Shown: positions 32,734 to 41,304 of the stretch, one piece after another
Layout: every line of letters begins with the position of its first letter
Position numbering within the stretch: the stretch's first letter is position 1
From: an uncultured Clostridia bacterium
GTDB taxonomy: Bacteria > Bacillota > Clostridia > TANB77 > CAG-508
Direction of reading: 5' to 3'
DNA: 45,061 nt
Assembly (NCBI GenBank): GCA_944391865.1
Contig: CALXVD010000011.1
Coordinates: 1 to 45,061 of the forward strand
The notes under the pieces: model-generated
Database searches by the model: none
What the model was told of the DNA's origin: nothing
What the model saw: the letters and a program-made list of their open reading frames with translations, nothing else
Translations under genes and position numbers: made by a program

Positions 32734-34164
32734 ATGAGTGATAAATATGATGTAATACTAGTTGGAATGGGGCCAAGCTCTATTTTTTGTGCCTATGAAT
32801 TAATTAAGCTTAACAAAAATAAAAAAGTATTATTAATAGATCAAGGAAAGAGAGTAGAAGATAGAAATTGCCCAATAGAGAAAACAAAAAAATGTATTCA
32901 TTGCAAACCAATGTGCAATATAACAAATGGTTTTTCAGGAGCGGGAGCATTTTCCGATGGAAAATTATCTTTATATAATAGCAAAGATGATGATATCCAT
33001 GTAGGAGGAATACTTCATAAATATATAGGAGTTCCAAAAACAAAAGAATTAATAGATTATGCAGATAAAATATATTTAGATTTTGGAGCAGATAAAAAAC
33101 TTGAAGGTACAGAATATCAAGAAGAAATAGCAAAAATTTCTAAAAGGGCAGAAAAGGATGGAATAAAACTAATAAATATTCCAATTAGACATTTAGGTAC
33201 AGAAAAAAGCCATGAAGTATATGGTAGATTAGAAAAATATATAGAAGATAATGGTATAGAAATGAGATTTAATACAGCTGTTTCTGACTTAATAGTAGAA
33301 GATGGGGAAATAAAAGGCGTTAAAGTAAAAGAAGCTAAGTATATAGATGATGAAGAATATCCATTAGAAACAATATATTCAAACAAAGTAGTGTTAGCAG
33401 TAGGAAGAAAAGGTGCAAATTGGCTTGTAGAAATGTGCAATAAGCATGGGATTAAAGCAGAAACTGGAATTGTAGACATTGGTGTAAGATATGAACTTCC
33501 AGATGAAATAATGAAAGATGTAAATAAATATATGTACGAAGCAAAATTCGTAGGAAGAGTAGGACCATTTAGAGATAAAGTAAGAACATTTTGTCAAAAT
33601 CCAAGTGGATTTGTTTCAGCAGAAGTTTACGACAATAACTTAACCTTAGTAAATGGGCATTCATATAAAGAAAGAAAGAGTACAAACACTAATTTAGCAA
33701 TACTCGTGTCACATCACTTTACACACCCATTTAACCAGCCAATTAGATATGGTAGAAATGTTGCGCAAAATCTAAATGACTTAGGAGCAGGAAACATTGT
33801 AGTACAAAGGCTTGGAGACATACATAGAGGAAAAAGAACATGGGATTATGAGCTCCAAAGAAATTCAGTAGAACCTACACTAAAATCTGCAGTAGCAGGA
33901 GATATAACATTTGCATTAGGATATAGAACAATGACAAGTATATTAGAATTTATAAGAGCAATAGACAAAGTAGTAGAAGGATTTGGAAACCCAGACAACC
34001 TACTATACGCACCAGAAATAAAATTTTATAGCAACAAAGTAGTAATAAATAACGAGTTCGAAACAAACATAAAAGGACTATACTCAATAGGAGACGGAGG
34101 AGGAATGACAAGAGGACTAATGATGGCATCATGTTCAGGAATCCAAATGGCAAGGAACCTATAA
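32734..34164 (+). CDS. FAD-dependent dehydrogenase (COG2509-like)
   Basis: A 476-residue flavoprotein. The N-terminal FAD loop is DVILVGMGPSSIFCAYELIK; next is a four-Cys segment (NCPIEKTKKCIHCKPMCN), then NGFSGAGAFSDGKLSLYN, GRKGANWLVEMCNKHG, and the C-terminal FAD end YSIGDGGGMTRGLMMASCSG. This layout matches the widespread family of uncharacterised FAD-dependent dehydrogenases of Firmicutes; the cysteine cluster could hold iron-sulfur or zinc. The substrate is unknown. It has its own promoter and is followed by cca after 68 bases. The CGG trinucleotides inside it (32942, 34095) are out of frame. Confidence 0.82.
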   Translation: MSDKYDVILVGMGPSSIFCAYELIKLNKNKKVLLIDQGKRVEDRNCPIEKTKKCIHCKPMCNITNGFSGAGAFSDGKLSLYNSKDDDIHVGGILHKYIGVPKTKELIDYADKIYLDFGADKKLEGTEYQEEIAKISKRAEKDGIKLINIPIRHLGTEKSHEVYGRLEKYIEDNGIEMRFNTAVSDLIVEDGEIKGVKVKEAKYIDDEEYPLETIYSNKVVLAVGRKGANWLVEMCNKHGIKAETGIVDIGVRYELPDEIMKDVNKYMYEAKFVGRVGPFRDKVRTFCQNPSGFVSAEVYDNNLTLVNGHSYKERKSTNTNLAILVSHHFTHPFNQPIRYGRNVAQNLNDLGAGNIVVQRLGDIHRGKRTWDYELQRNSVEPTLKSAVAGDITFALGYRTMTSILEFIRAIDKVVEGFGNPDNLLYAPEIKFYSNKVVINNEFETNIKGLYSIGDGGGMTRGLMMASCSGIQMARNL

Positions 34165-34232
34165 AATTTGTGATATTATCAAGTTGTATATTTAAATAAA
34201 AAAGAGCAAATACTTAATATTAGGGTAAAGTT

Positions 34233-35475
34233 ATGGATATAGAACAAATTGCAAGGTTAATTGAAAAAAGTGGTGGTAGGCTTTATTTAGTGGGAGGAGC
34301 TATAAGAGATAGTATACTTAATAAGCCTATTTTTGATAGAGATTATTGTGTTGTTGGGCTAGAAAAAGAAGAATTTATAAGGCTGTTTCCAAATGCACAT
34401 ATAAGAGGTAAATCTTTTGAAGTATTCGATTTAGAAGGATCTGAATTTGCACTTGCCAGAACAGAAAAAAAGATAGGAAAAGGACATAAAGAATTTGAAA
34501 TAACAACAAATAAAAACATCACGATTGAAGAAGATTTAAAGAGAAGAGATATAACGATAAATTCTATTGCACAAGATGTTTTAACTAAAGAAATTATAGA
34601 TCCTTATGGTGGGGTAGAGGATATAAAAAATGGAATAATAAGAGCAACAAGTGATAAGTTCTTGGAAGATCCATTAAGAGTATATAGAGTAGCACGTTTT
34701 GCAAGCCAGTTTAATTTTAGAGTAGAACAAAATACTATAAAAATGATGAACAGTTTAAGAGAAGAACTTAAAACCTTATCGAAAGAAAGAGTATTTTGCG
34801 AATTTAGAAAAGCGCTTAGCACAAAAAAACCATCAATATTTTTTAATATGTTAAAAGAAGCTGATGTTTTAGATGTGCATTTTAAAGAAATATATGATTT
34901 AATTGGGAGTCTTCAGCCATTAGAATATCATCCAGAAGGCGATAGCTATAACCACACAATGATTGCAGTTGATAATAGTGTAGAATTAACTGATGATTTA
35001 TTAATAAGGTATGGGGTATTAGTACATGATTTAGGAAAAGTATTAACACCAAAAGAAATGTACCCACATCATCACGGACATGCCGAAAAAGGTGTAGTTC
35101 CTGTAAGAAACTTATCAAATAGAATAGGTGTGCCAACATCTTGGAAAAAGGCAGGAATTACATCAAGTAGGGAACACATGAGACGGCGGAATTTTTAGTA
35201 AAATGACTGCAAGCAAGCAAGTAGAGTTTATTGAAAGAGTTAGTAAATCTATTTTGGGATTAGAAGGTCTGCAAATAGTAGTTTATTGTGACAGAAATAG
35301 ATTTGGTACATTAAGTGAAGAAGAAAAAAAGCAATGTTCATTTTTAGAAATTGGCAATAAAATATTATCTGAAATTGATGGAGAATATATAAAACAAAAA
35401 TATAACATTCAAAATGGCAGAGAATTTGGAAACAAACTCCATGAAGAGAGAGTAAGATATTTGAAAAAATTGTAA
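34233..35475 (+). CDS. cca: CCA-adding tRNA nucleotidyltransferase with HD domain (+1 frameshift at CGG)
   Basis: This enzyme adds or repairs the CCA end of tRNAs. The N-terminal half has LYLVGGAIRDSILNKPIFDR (nucleotidyltransferase), EEDLKRRDITINSIAQDV and EDPLRVYRVARFASQFNF. The C-terminal half is an HD domain as in E. coli CCA (HTMIAVDNSVEL, LVHDLGKVLTPKEMYPHHHG). At SREHMR the zero frame reads CGG CGG AAT TTT TAG. Skipping the C at 35184 gives HMRGGIFSKMTASKQVEFIE and continues to a normal end, 413 residues. If the first CGG were read as Arg and the second shifted, Arg-Gly would result, so position is ambiguous by one codon. The TAA lies inside the family A terminus (TTG TAA). Confidence 0.92.
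35181..35187 (+). promoter_or_regulatory. +1 frameshift site AGA-CGG-C in cca (codon 318)
   Basis: AGA CGG CGG AAT in the zero frame; skipping one C gives AGA GGC GGA ATT (Arg-Gly-Gly-Ile). It is one of two sites with a tandem CGG. Confidence 0.88.
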
Positions 35476-35601
35476 TTTGTTTTTGAGAAGTGTGAGGTGC
35501 GAAGTGTGAGGTGTGACTTTTAGGGTTAGGCTATGTAAGGCTTACCATAATTTCACACTTCACACATCCCACTTCTCACTTCTCACTCAAATTACAATTT
35601 A
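35466..35601 (-). repeat. Family A element, copy 7 (reverse), between convergent cca and mutS2
   Basis: Termini AATTGTAATTTG / CAAATTACAATT. The cca stop (TAA 35473-35475) lies inside the left terminus, and the mutS2 stop (minus strand, 35601-35599) is the right TA+A. Both convergent genes therefore end in the element. Confidence 0.92.
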
Positions 35602-37945
35602 TTTTAAAGTTACAACTGTTACACCCATTTCACCCTCGCCATATGCACCTATTCTAAAAGATTTTATGTCTTTTCTTTGCTTTAAAAAGCTGTGGATACC
35701 AGCCCTTAATTTACCAGTTCCTTTGCCATGTACTATTCTTATTGTTTCAAGCTTGGAAAGCTTTGCATCGTCTAAATATTTGTCTACAATTTGCAATGCT
35801 TCTTCTACATTTAAGCCAATTACGTTTATTTCTGGCGAAATAGTCTTTGATTTAGTTATAACTGCATTTTTTACCTTGCCTGTTGATTTGTTTTTATTTG
35901 TATTATTTTTAATCTTTATTAATTTATCTATTCCTATATTTATTTTTAAGTTCCCAACTTGTACTTCTACTTCTTGCGAGGCATTAGGCATTGATGTAAT
36001 TATTCCATTTTGAGAAAGTGGAATAACAAAAACATTCATCCCTATAGTTACATCTTCTTTATTTAAATTTCCTTTTTCCTTTTTTAAGTTACCATATGTA
36101 GCATCTTTTATTTTTGTATTTAAACTGTTTTTTAGGTCATATAGTTCTTGAATAGAGCCCTTATTTTTAGATAAAGCATTCATTTTTTTTATTATTTCAT
36201 CTGCGTTTTCTTTTGCTTCTATCAAAATATCTCTTGCTTCGTTTTTTGCATTTATTAGAGTAGTTTTTGCTTTTTCTTCTAAGTCTGAATAGTCAGTTTC
36301 TAGTTTTTTTCTTAATAATTCCACTTGATTTAAATTTTTAGTAGTTTCTTCTTTTTCTTTTTCAATTTTTAGCTTATTATCATAAATACCTTTAAGTAAG
36401 TCTTCTATATTGACGTCATTTTTTTCTACCAATGACATTGCTCTTTTAAGAATATTTTCATCTAACCCAAGTTTTTTGCTAATTTCAAAAGCATTGCTTT
36501 TTCCAGGTATTCCAATCAATAGCTTATAAGTAGGAGATAAAGTATCTATATTAAACTCAAAACTAGCATTTTCAAAACCACTGTTTGCTAGGGCATATTC
36601 TTTTAATTCTTGGTAATGTGTTGTACTAATTGTAGTTGCCCCCAAATTATAAAAGTATTCTAAGATACTAATTGCAAGTCGGCTACCTTCAATTGGGTCT
36701 GTACCAGATCCGAAGTTCATCTAATAATATTAAACTATTATCTGTGGCTTTTCTTGTTATTTCTACAATATTTAGTATATGAGACGAAAAAGTACTTAAA
36801 GATTCTGCTATACTTTGTTCATCTCCAATATCTGCAAAAATTTCATCAAATATATAGATACTACTGTTTTCATTTGCAGGAATAAGCAAGCCACTATATG
36901 CCATAAGAAGTAAAAGTCCTATAGTTTTTAAAGCAACAGTTTTACCACCAGTATTTGGACCAGTAATAATAAGGGTAGAGTAATTTTTTCCAATGCTTAT
37001 ATCTATTGGAACAACTTTATTTTTATCTATTAAGGGGTGGCTTGCTGATATTAAATTTATATATTTCATTTCATTAATTTCTGGTTTTATACCATTAATA
37101 CTTTTGCTAAAAGAAGCTTTAGCAAATATAAAATCAATTTCTCCAATTAGTTTAACATTATTTTTTAGTTCATTTGTAATTGCTTCAAATTTTTTAGAAA
37201 GTTCTTCTAAAATTTTTAATATTTCTATTTGTTCATCTGCTTTTAAATTATTTAACTCGTTATTAAGCTCAAAAACAGATAAAGGTTCAATAAACACAGT
37301 AGAACCACTAGAAGATACATCATGAATAAATCCTTTAATTTGTCCTCTAAATTCTTCTTTTACAGGAACAACATATCTTTCATTTTTGATGGTTACAACA
37401 TTATCTTGAAGATATTTAGAATATGTTGCTGAATGAATTATTGTATTTAATTTATTTTTTATTTCTAACCCTAAATTCTTTTCTGCTTTTCTAATAGAAT
37501 TTAATTTAGAAGAAGCAGTGTCTGAAATTGTATTTTCATCTAAGATTTTGCTACTTACTTCTTTTTCTAGAGACTTATTAATATATAGCATAGAAAAATA
37601 TTCGGAAATATTAGGATAATTTTCTGTATTAAAAACAAAGTATTCTTTAAGTTCACGAGAAGTTTTTAAGATATGCGAAAGCTTTAATAAATCACTTGCA
37701 GTAAGAGAAAAACTAGACTCCAAATTTTTTATTAATATATCTATATTATCTATTGGAGAAACAGGTAAATTTCCATTTCTACAAATTAAATTATATGCTT
37801 CATATGTTTGGTTTAATAAAAAGTTTGCATTATTGCTTGGCACTAAAGCTTTGCATTTATTTATACCAATGTATGTTTTGGCAAAAGAACATAAAACTTC
37901 TAGTACACTATTATATTCTAATTTATCTAAATACTTTTTGTTCAT
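35599..37945 (-). CDS. mutS2: MutS2 (+1 frameshift at CGG)
   Basis: MutS2 is a MutS-like ATPase with a C-terminal Smr nuclease domain; in Bacillus it acts on collided ribosomes and has been linked to recombination control. From ATG 37945 it has the helical core domain, Walker A (ITGPNTGGKTVALKTIG), IFADIGDEQSIAESLSTFSS and Walker B NSLILLDEL. There the zero frame meets CGG (first base 36712) and stops eight codons later. Skipping one C gives DELGSGTDPIEGSRLAISIL, then a coiled coil, a KOW-like part and the Smr domain (RIVHGKGTGKLRAGIHSFLK). It totals 781 residues, the usual length. AGGAGA precedes the ATG; a family A element lies upstream. Confidence 0.94.
36709..36715 (-). promoter_or_regulatory. 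+1 frameshift site CTT-CGG-A in mutS2 (codon 412)
   Basis: Minus strand CTT CGG ATC TGG in the zero frame; skipping the C at 36712 gives CTT GGA TCT GGT (Leu-Gly-Ser-Gly of DELGSGTDP). Confidence 0.9.
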
Positions 37946-37963
37946 AATTCTATATCTCCTAAA

Positions 37964-38099
37964 TAAATTGGAATTTGAATGAGAAGTGAGAAGTGGGATG
38001 TGGGAAGTGAGAAATTAGGGTAATCCTTACGTAGACTAGCCCTAAAAAGCACACCTCACACTTCGCACCTCTCACCTCTCAAAATCAAATTCCAATTTG
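37964..38099 (+). repeat. Family A element, copy 8 (forward), upstream of mutS2
   Basis: Termini AATTGGAATTTG / CAAATTCCAATT, left flank TA, right flank TG; core GAGAAGTGGGATGTGGG, CCTTACGTAGACTAGCC, CACACCTCACACTTCGC. Confidence 0.92.
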
Positions 38100-38145
38100 T
38101 ATTTTACCATTTTTATAAATAATAGTAAATAACTATCAAAATATA

Positions 38146-38175
38146 TTGCAAAATAAAAGGTAATTACGATATAAT
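38146..38175 (+). promoter_or_regulatory. Probable sigma-A promoter of the pilin-like gene
   Basis: TTGCAA at 38146-38151, an 18-base spacer and TATAAT at 38170-38175, 25 bases before ATG 38201. Confidence 0.65.
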
Positions 38176-38200
38176 ATAATTGTAAATTTGGAGGTAACTA

Positions 38201-39667
38201 ATGAGAAAATTAAAAAGAGAAAGAGGAGCAATAACAATAATTACCATAATATCAATATTGTTTATGGTTTCATTTTTAATAAGCTCTTATTTAATAATTT
38301 CAAATAAAGTAAAAACTCAAAAAAATATCATTGCTCAAATGAGAAGTATATATGATCAAACAGAATCCATGGACAGTATGTACTATAGTTTCTTTGGTAA
38401 AAATGTAGTGCCAATATATACAGTAGATCAATTACTTGCAATGGGAACCGGAAAACGTATAAATGTAAATGGAAAATACTATGATTTTTCTAAGACAAAA
38501 GAAACAATATATACACTTATGAATGACTTATCATTTAATGTAGCAGATTACGCAGAAGAATTAAATGGATATTGGTTACCAATAGGAGAAAGAACCGAGC
38601 AAAATACGGATGGCTTTGAAGCAAATTTTGAAGGAAATACATATTCTATAAAAGTAAGTGGTTATATAGATGATGATGGAGATAAATATGAAGTAGAATA
38701 TTCGAAAGCAAATGAATTCAAAGAACCAATTTATAACGTAAAAGTAACACCAGTATTTGAAGGTGGAACCATTGCAAGTGATGCAATGGTTCTAGTTGGA
38801 GATGAGACAACTACAATAGAGAAAGGAACACGAACGATATCAGTTAAAAGGCTTTCTAATCCAATAAAGGTAAAAGTATATTTAGAAGGATTCGAAGGCG
38901 AAAGTGTGGAAATTTTTATAGATAATCCGAATAAAATAAAAGATATGAATTTAGTTTTACGAAATATGTATAAAGATTTAGCAATTACAATAACTCCAGT
39001 TCCTTCAGATGCAACAGTAGTAATTGCTTCTAATGGAGTAGAGATTGCAAGAGGACAAGGAGTTCAAGTAATAACAGTACAAGAAAATACAAATATAGAT
39101 TGGACAGTAAGTAGAACATATTACCAAACACAAACAGGAAATAAGACAGTAACTGCAGCAGAAAATATAGCAATAAACTTGGAACAAAATCCAGTGCAAG
39201 GACCAATAACCCTGTCAAGAACTGGTATAAGTACAAAAGGAACAATAACTACTTCTAACAATGCAAATGATGACACTGATAGTATAACTTATGCTAATTC
39301 ATTTGAAGAGAATTCTTCAATTATTTGGAATTTTTCACTACCACAGGGACTAAATCCAAATGCAAGAATAGCAAGTGTTGAAGCAAAGTGTAAATTAGGT
39401 GCTTCAAAAGCAGATTGTGACTCTACAATAGTAATATATGGAACTAATGCATCGTCTACAACACAGATTTTTCAAACTACACAAGATAAGTTGTCAACAT
39501 TAATACTGGGAAAAGTTTACACAATTGCACATGAACTTGATATATCAGAGCTTGTTACTATATCAGATGTGAGTTCAGGACTACATATAGAATCTAGGAA
39601 AAATTATGGATCTCACGCTATGAGATGGTATGGAGCTGAATTTACAATGACGTATGTAAATCCATAA
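38201..39667 (+). CDS. Large pilin-like exported protein with PEGA-like repeats
   Basis: The 488-residue protein begins with a prepilin-like signal: the basic leader MRKLKRERG, then AITIITIISILFMVSFLISS, a hydrophobic helix. Gly before the expected cut is present, while Glu5 is replaced by a non-polar residue. Residues about 60-140 form a globular part (LLAMGTGKRINVNGKYYDFS). Residues 170-330 hold two or three PEGA-like beta repeats (IYNVKVTPVFEGGTIASDAM and LAITITPVPSDATVVIASNG). The final 150 residues are a beta-rich domain with one Cys pair (KCKLGASKADCD). It may be a large minor pilin or adhesin cleaved by the prepilin peptidase at 13468. The family is not certain. Confidence 0.75.
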   Translation: MRKLKRERGAITIITIISILFMVSFLISSYLIISNKVKTQKNIIAQMRSIYDQTESMDSMYYSFFGKNVVPIYTVDQLLAMGTGKRINVNGKYYDFSKTKETIYTLMNDLSFNVADYAEELNGYWLPIGERTEQNTDGFEANFEGNTYSIKVSGYIDDDGDKYEVEYSKANEFKEPIYNVKVTPVFEGGTIASDAMVLVGDETTTIEKGTRTISVKRLSNPIKVKVYLEGFEGESVEIFIDNPNKIKDMNLVLRNMYKDLAITITPVPSDATVVIASNGVEIARGQGVQVITVQENTNIDWTVSRTYYQTQTGNKTVTAAENIAINLEQNPVQGPITLSRTGISTKGTITTSNNANDDTDSITYANSFEENSSIIWNFSLPQGLNPNARIASVEAKCKLGASKADCDSTIVIYGTNASSTTQIFQTTQDKLSTLILGKVYTIAHELDISELVTISDVSSGLHIESRKNYGSHAMRWYGAEFTMTYVNP

Positions 39668-39696
39668 AAATATATTTAACTTATCCCTTCAACTCA

Positions 39697-39725
39697 TTGA
39701 CTTTTTATAAAAAAAATTATAAAAT
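39697..39725 (+). promoter_or_regulatory. Sigma-A promoter of minD
   Basis: TTGACT at 39697-39702, a 17-base spacer and TAAAAT at 39720-39725. Confidence 0.65.
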
Positions 39726-39754
39726 AACTGTATTCATAAAATACAGTTATTTTA
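39724..39754 (+). promoter_or_regulatory. Hairpin in the minD leader
   Basis: AAATAACTGTATT pairs with AATACAGTTATTT around a four-to-five-base loop and is followed by TAGTTTT. It lies just after the predicted -10 box and just before AAGGAGG of minD, so it would be at the 5' end of the mRNA. It may instead end transcription from the gene upstream. Confidence 0.6.
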
Positions 39755-39775
39755 GTTTTAAGGAGGAAATAACCG

Positions 39776-40567
39776 ATGGGAGAAGTAATAGTTATAACAT
39801 CAGGAAAGGGCGGAGTTGGAAAAACAACAACAACTGCAAATTTAGGTTCAAGCCTTGCAGAAGCAGGAAAAAAAGTTGTATTAGTAGATACAGATATAGG
39901 ACTTAGAAATTTAGATGTTGTTATGGGCTTAGAAAATAGAATTGTATACGACATTGTAGATGTTGTAGAAGAAAAATGCAAATTAAGACAAGCATTAATA
40001 AAGGACAAGCGTTTTGAAGAACTTTTCTTACTTCCAGCAGCTCAAACCAGAGATAAATCAGCAATAAACGAAGAACAAATGATAGAGTTAACTAAAAAAC
40101 TAAAAGAAGAATTTGACTATATATTAATAGATTGCCCGGCAGGTATAGAACAAGGGTTTAAAAATGCTATTGCAGGAGCAGATAGAGCAATAGTAGTAAC
40201 TACTGCAGAAATTTCAGCAATTAGAGATGCAGATAGAATAATTGGTTTATTAGAAAGTTCAGAGATAAAAAATCCAGAATTAATAGTAAATAGATTAAGG
40301 CCAGCAATGGTTAAAAAAGGCGAAATGATGGAAGTAGAAGATATAGTTGATTTGTTATCAGTAGACTTAATTGGAGTTGTTCCAGATGACGAATACATAA
40401 TAACACAAACAAATAAAGGAGAGCCAGTAATAAAAAACAAAAAAGCTCCATCAGGCAAAGCATATATTGAGATAGCAAGAAGAATACTAGGAGAAAATAT
40501 AGAAGTAACAATACCTGGAAGAGAAAAAGGATTATGGGCTAAAATAAAAAGTTGGTTTAGAAAATAG
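39776..40567 (+). CDS. minD: Septum-site-determining ATPase MinD
   Basis: MinD is a membrane-binding ATPase that positions the division site. The 263 residues show the deviant Walker A ITSGKGGVGKTTTTANLGSS, VLVDTDIGLRNLDVVMGLEN, DYILIDCPAGIEQGF and IVVTTAEISAIRDADRIIG, and a C-terminal amphipathic membrane-targeting helix (GLWAKIKSWFRK). AAGGAGG lies ten bases before the ATG. minE and rodA follow; minC is not in this window. Confidence 0.97.
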   Translation: MGEVIVITSGKGGVGKTTTTANLGSSLAEAGKKVVLVDTDIGLRNLDVVMGLENRIVYDIVDVVEEKCKLRQALIKDKRFEELFLLPAAQTRDKSAINEEQMIELTKKLKEEFDYILIDCPAGIEQGFKNAIAGADRAIVVTTAEISAIRDADRIIGLLESSEIKNPELIVNRLRPAMVKKGEMMEVEDIVDLLSVDLIGVVPDDEYIITQTNKGEPVIKNKKAPSGKAYIEIARRILGENIEVTIPGREKGLWAKIKSWFRK

Positions 40568-40600
40568 AATAGATAATCTTTATTTAGAAAGGAAAAGAAA

Positions 40601-41200
40601 ATGTTTGAGAATATTGCAAAATTTTTTAAAAAGCTAATGAAAGCAGAAGCAAAAGAAACACATAGTAAAGATACAGCAAAAGAAAGATTACATTTAGTAT
40701 TAATGCAAGACAGAGCAAATGTTTCTGCAGATTTTCTAGAATTAATGAAACAAGAAATAATAGAAGTAATAAAGAAATATATTGATGTAGAAGAGTCTGC
40801 AATAGATGTTAGACTAACAAATGAAATAGGAGAAGACGGAACACAAGGTGCGCCATCTCTTTATGCAAACATTCCAATTAAAAACATAAAGAATGATATG
40901 AAAAACAAGGTAAAAGAAGGGAATGAAGAGCTAAATAAAGAAAATAAAAAAGAGGAAGAAAAAATAGATAAGGAAAATAACAATAAAAAAGATACAGAAA
41001 CTCCTAAAGAAAAAGAAGATAAAACTGAAAAAGAAGAGGAAACTAAAAAAATAGATAACGAAAAGGAAAGCAAAGAAGAGAAAGAGGATAAAGAAAAAAA
41101 CGAGGGAAAAAAGGACGAAAAATCAAGTAAAAAAGAGGAAAACAAAACGGAAGAAACAAGCCAAGAGAAAGATGAACCTAAAGAAAATAATCAAGAATAA
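40601..41200 (+). CDS. minE: MinE with a long Lys/Glu-rich tail
   Basis: MinE stimulates MinD ATPase and drives its oscillation. Residues 1-100 are a complete MinE: membrane-targeting start MFENIAKFFKKLMKAEA, AKERLHLVLMQDRANVSADF (MinD-contact helix) and MKQEIIEVIKKYIDVEESAI. Family members end near residue 90. Here about 95 further residues follow, nearly all Lys, Glu, Asp and Asn, highly charged and probably disordered. After the TAA at 41198 the same frame continues 18 codons with similar composition (VENKAKKDNTSKKKNSKK) before another TAA, suggesting a tail recently shortened by a stop. AGAAAGGAAAAG precedes ATG 40601. Confidence 0.93.
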   Translation: MFENIAKFFKKLMKAEAKETHSKDTAKERLHLVLMQDRANVSADFLELMKQEIIEVIKKYIDVEESAIDVRLTNEIGEDGTQGAPSLYANIPIKNIKNDMKNKVKEGNEELNKENKKEEEKIDKENNNKKDTETPKEKEDKTEKEEETKKIDNEKESKEEKEDKEKNEGKKDEKSSKKEENKTEETSQEKDEPKENNQE

Positions 41201-41263
41201 AAAGTAGAGAATAAAGCAAAAAAAGATAATACTTCAAAAAAGAAAAATAGTAAAAAATAAGAA

Positions 41264-41290
41264 GAAGCCGATGTATAATCGGCTGATTTT
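41264..41290 (+). promoter_or_regulatory. Hairpin before rodA
   Basis: AGCCGAT / ATCGGCT stem with GTATA loop followed by GATTTTAT; it could reduce read-through from minE into rodA. The T run is weak. Confidence 0.5.
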
Positions 41291-41304
41291 ATAGAGAGGT
41301 AAAG

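Noticed and set aside
3970-38099. Family A repeats as a CRISPR array
   Set aside because: The copies are kilobases apart, each is itself palindromic, and there are no regular spacers or cas genes.
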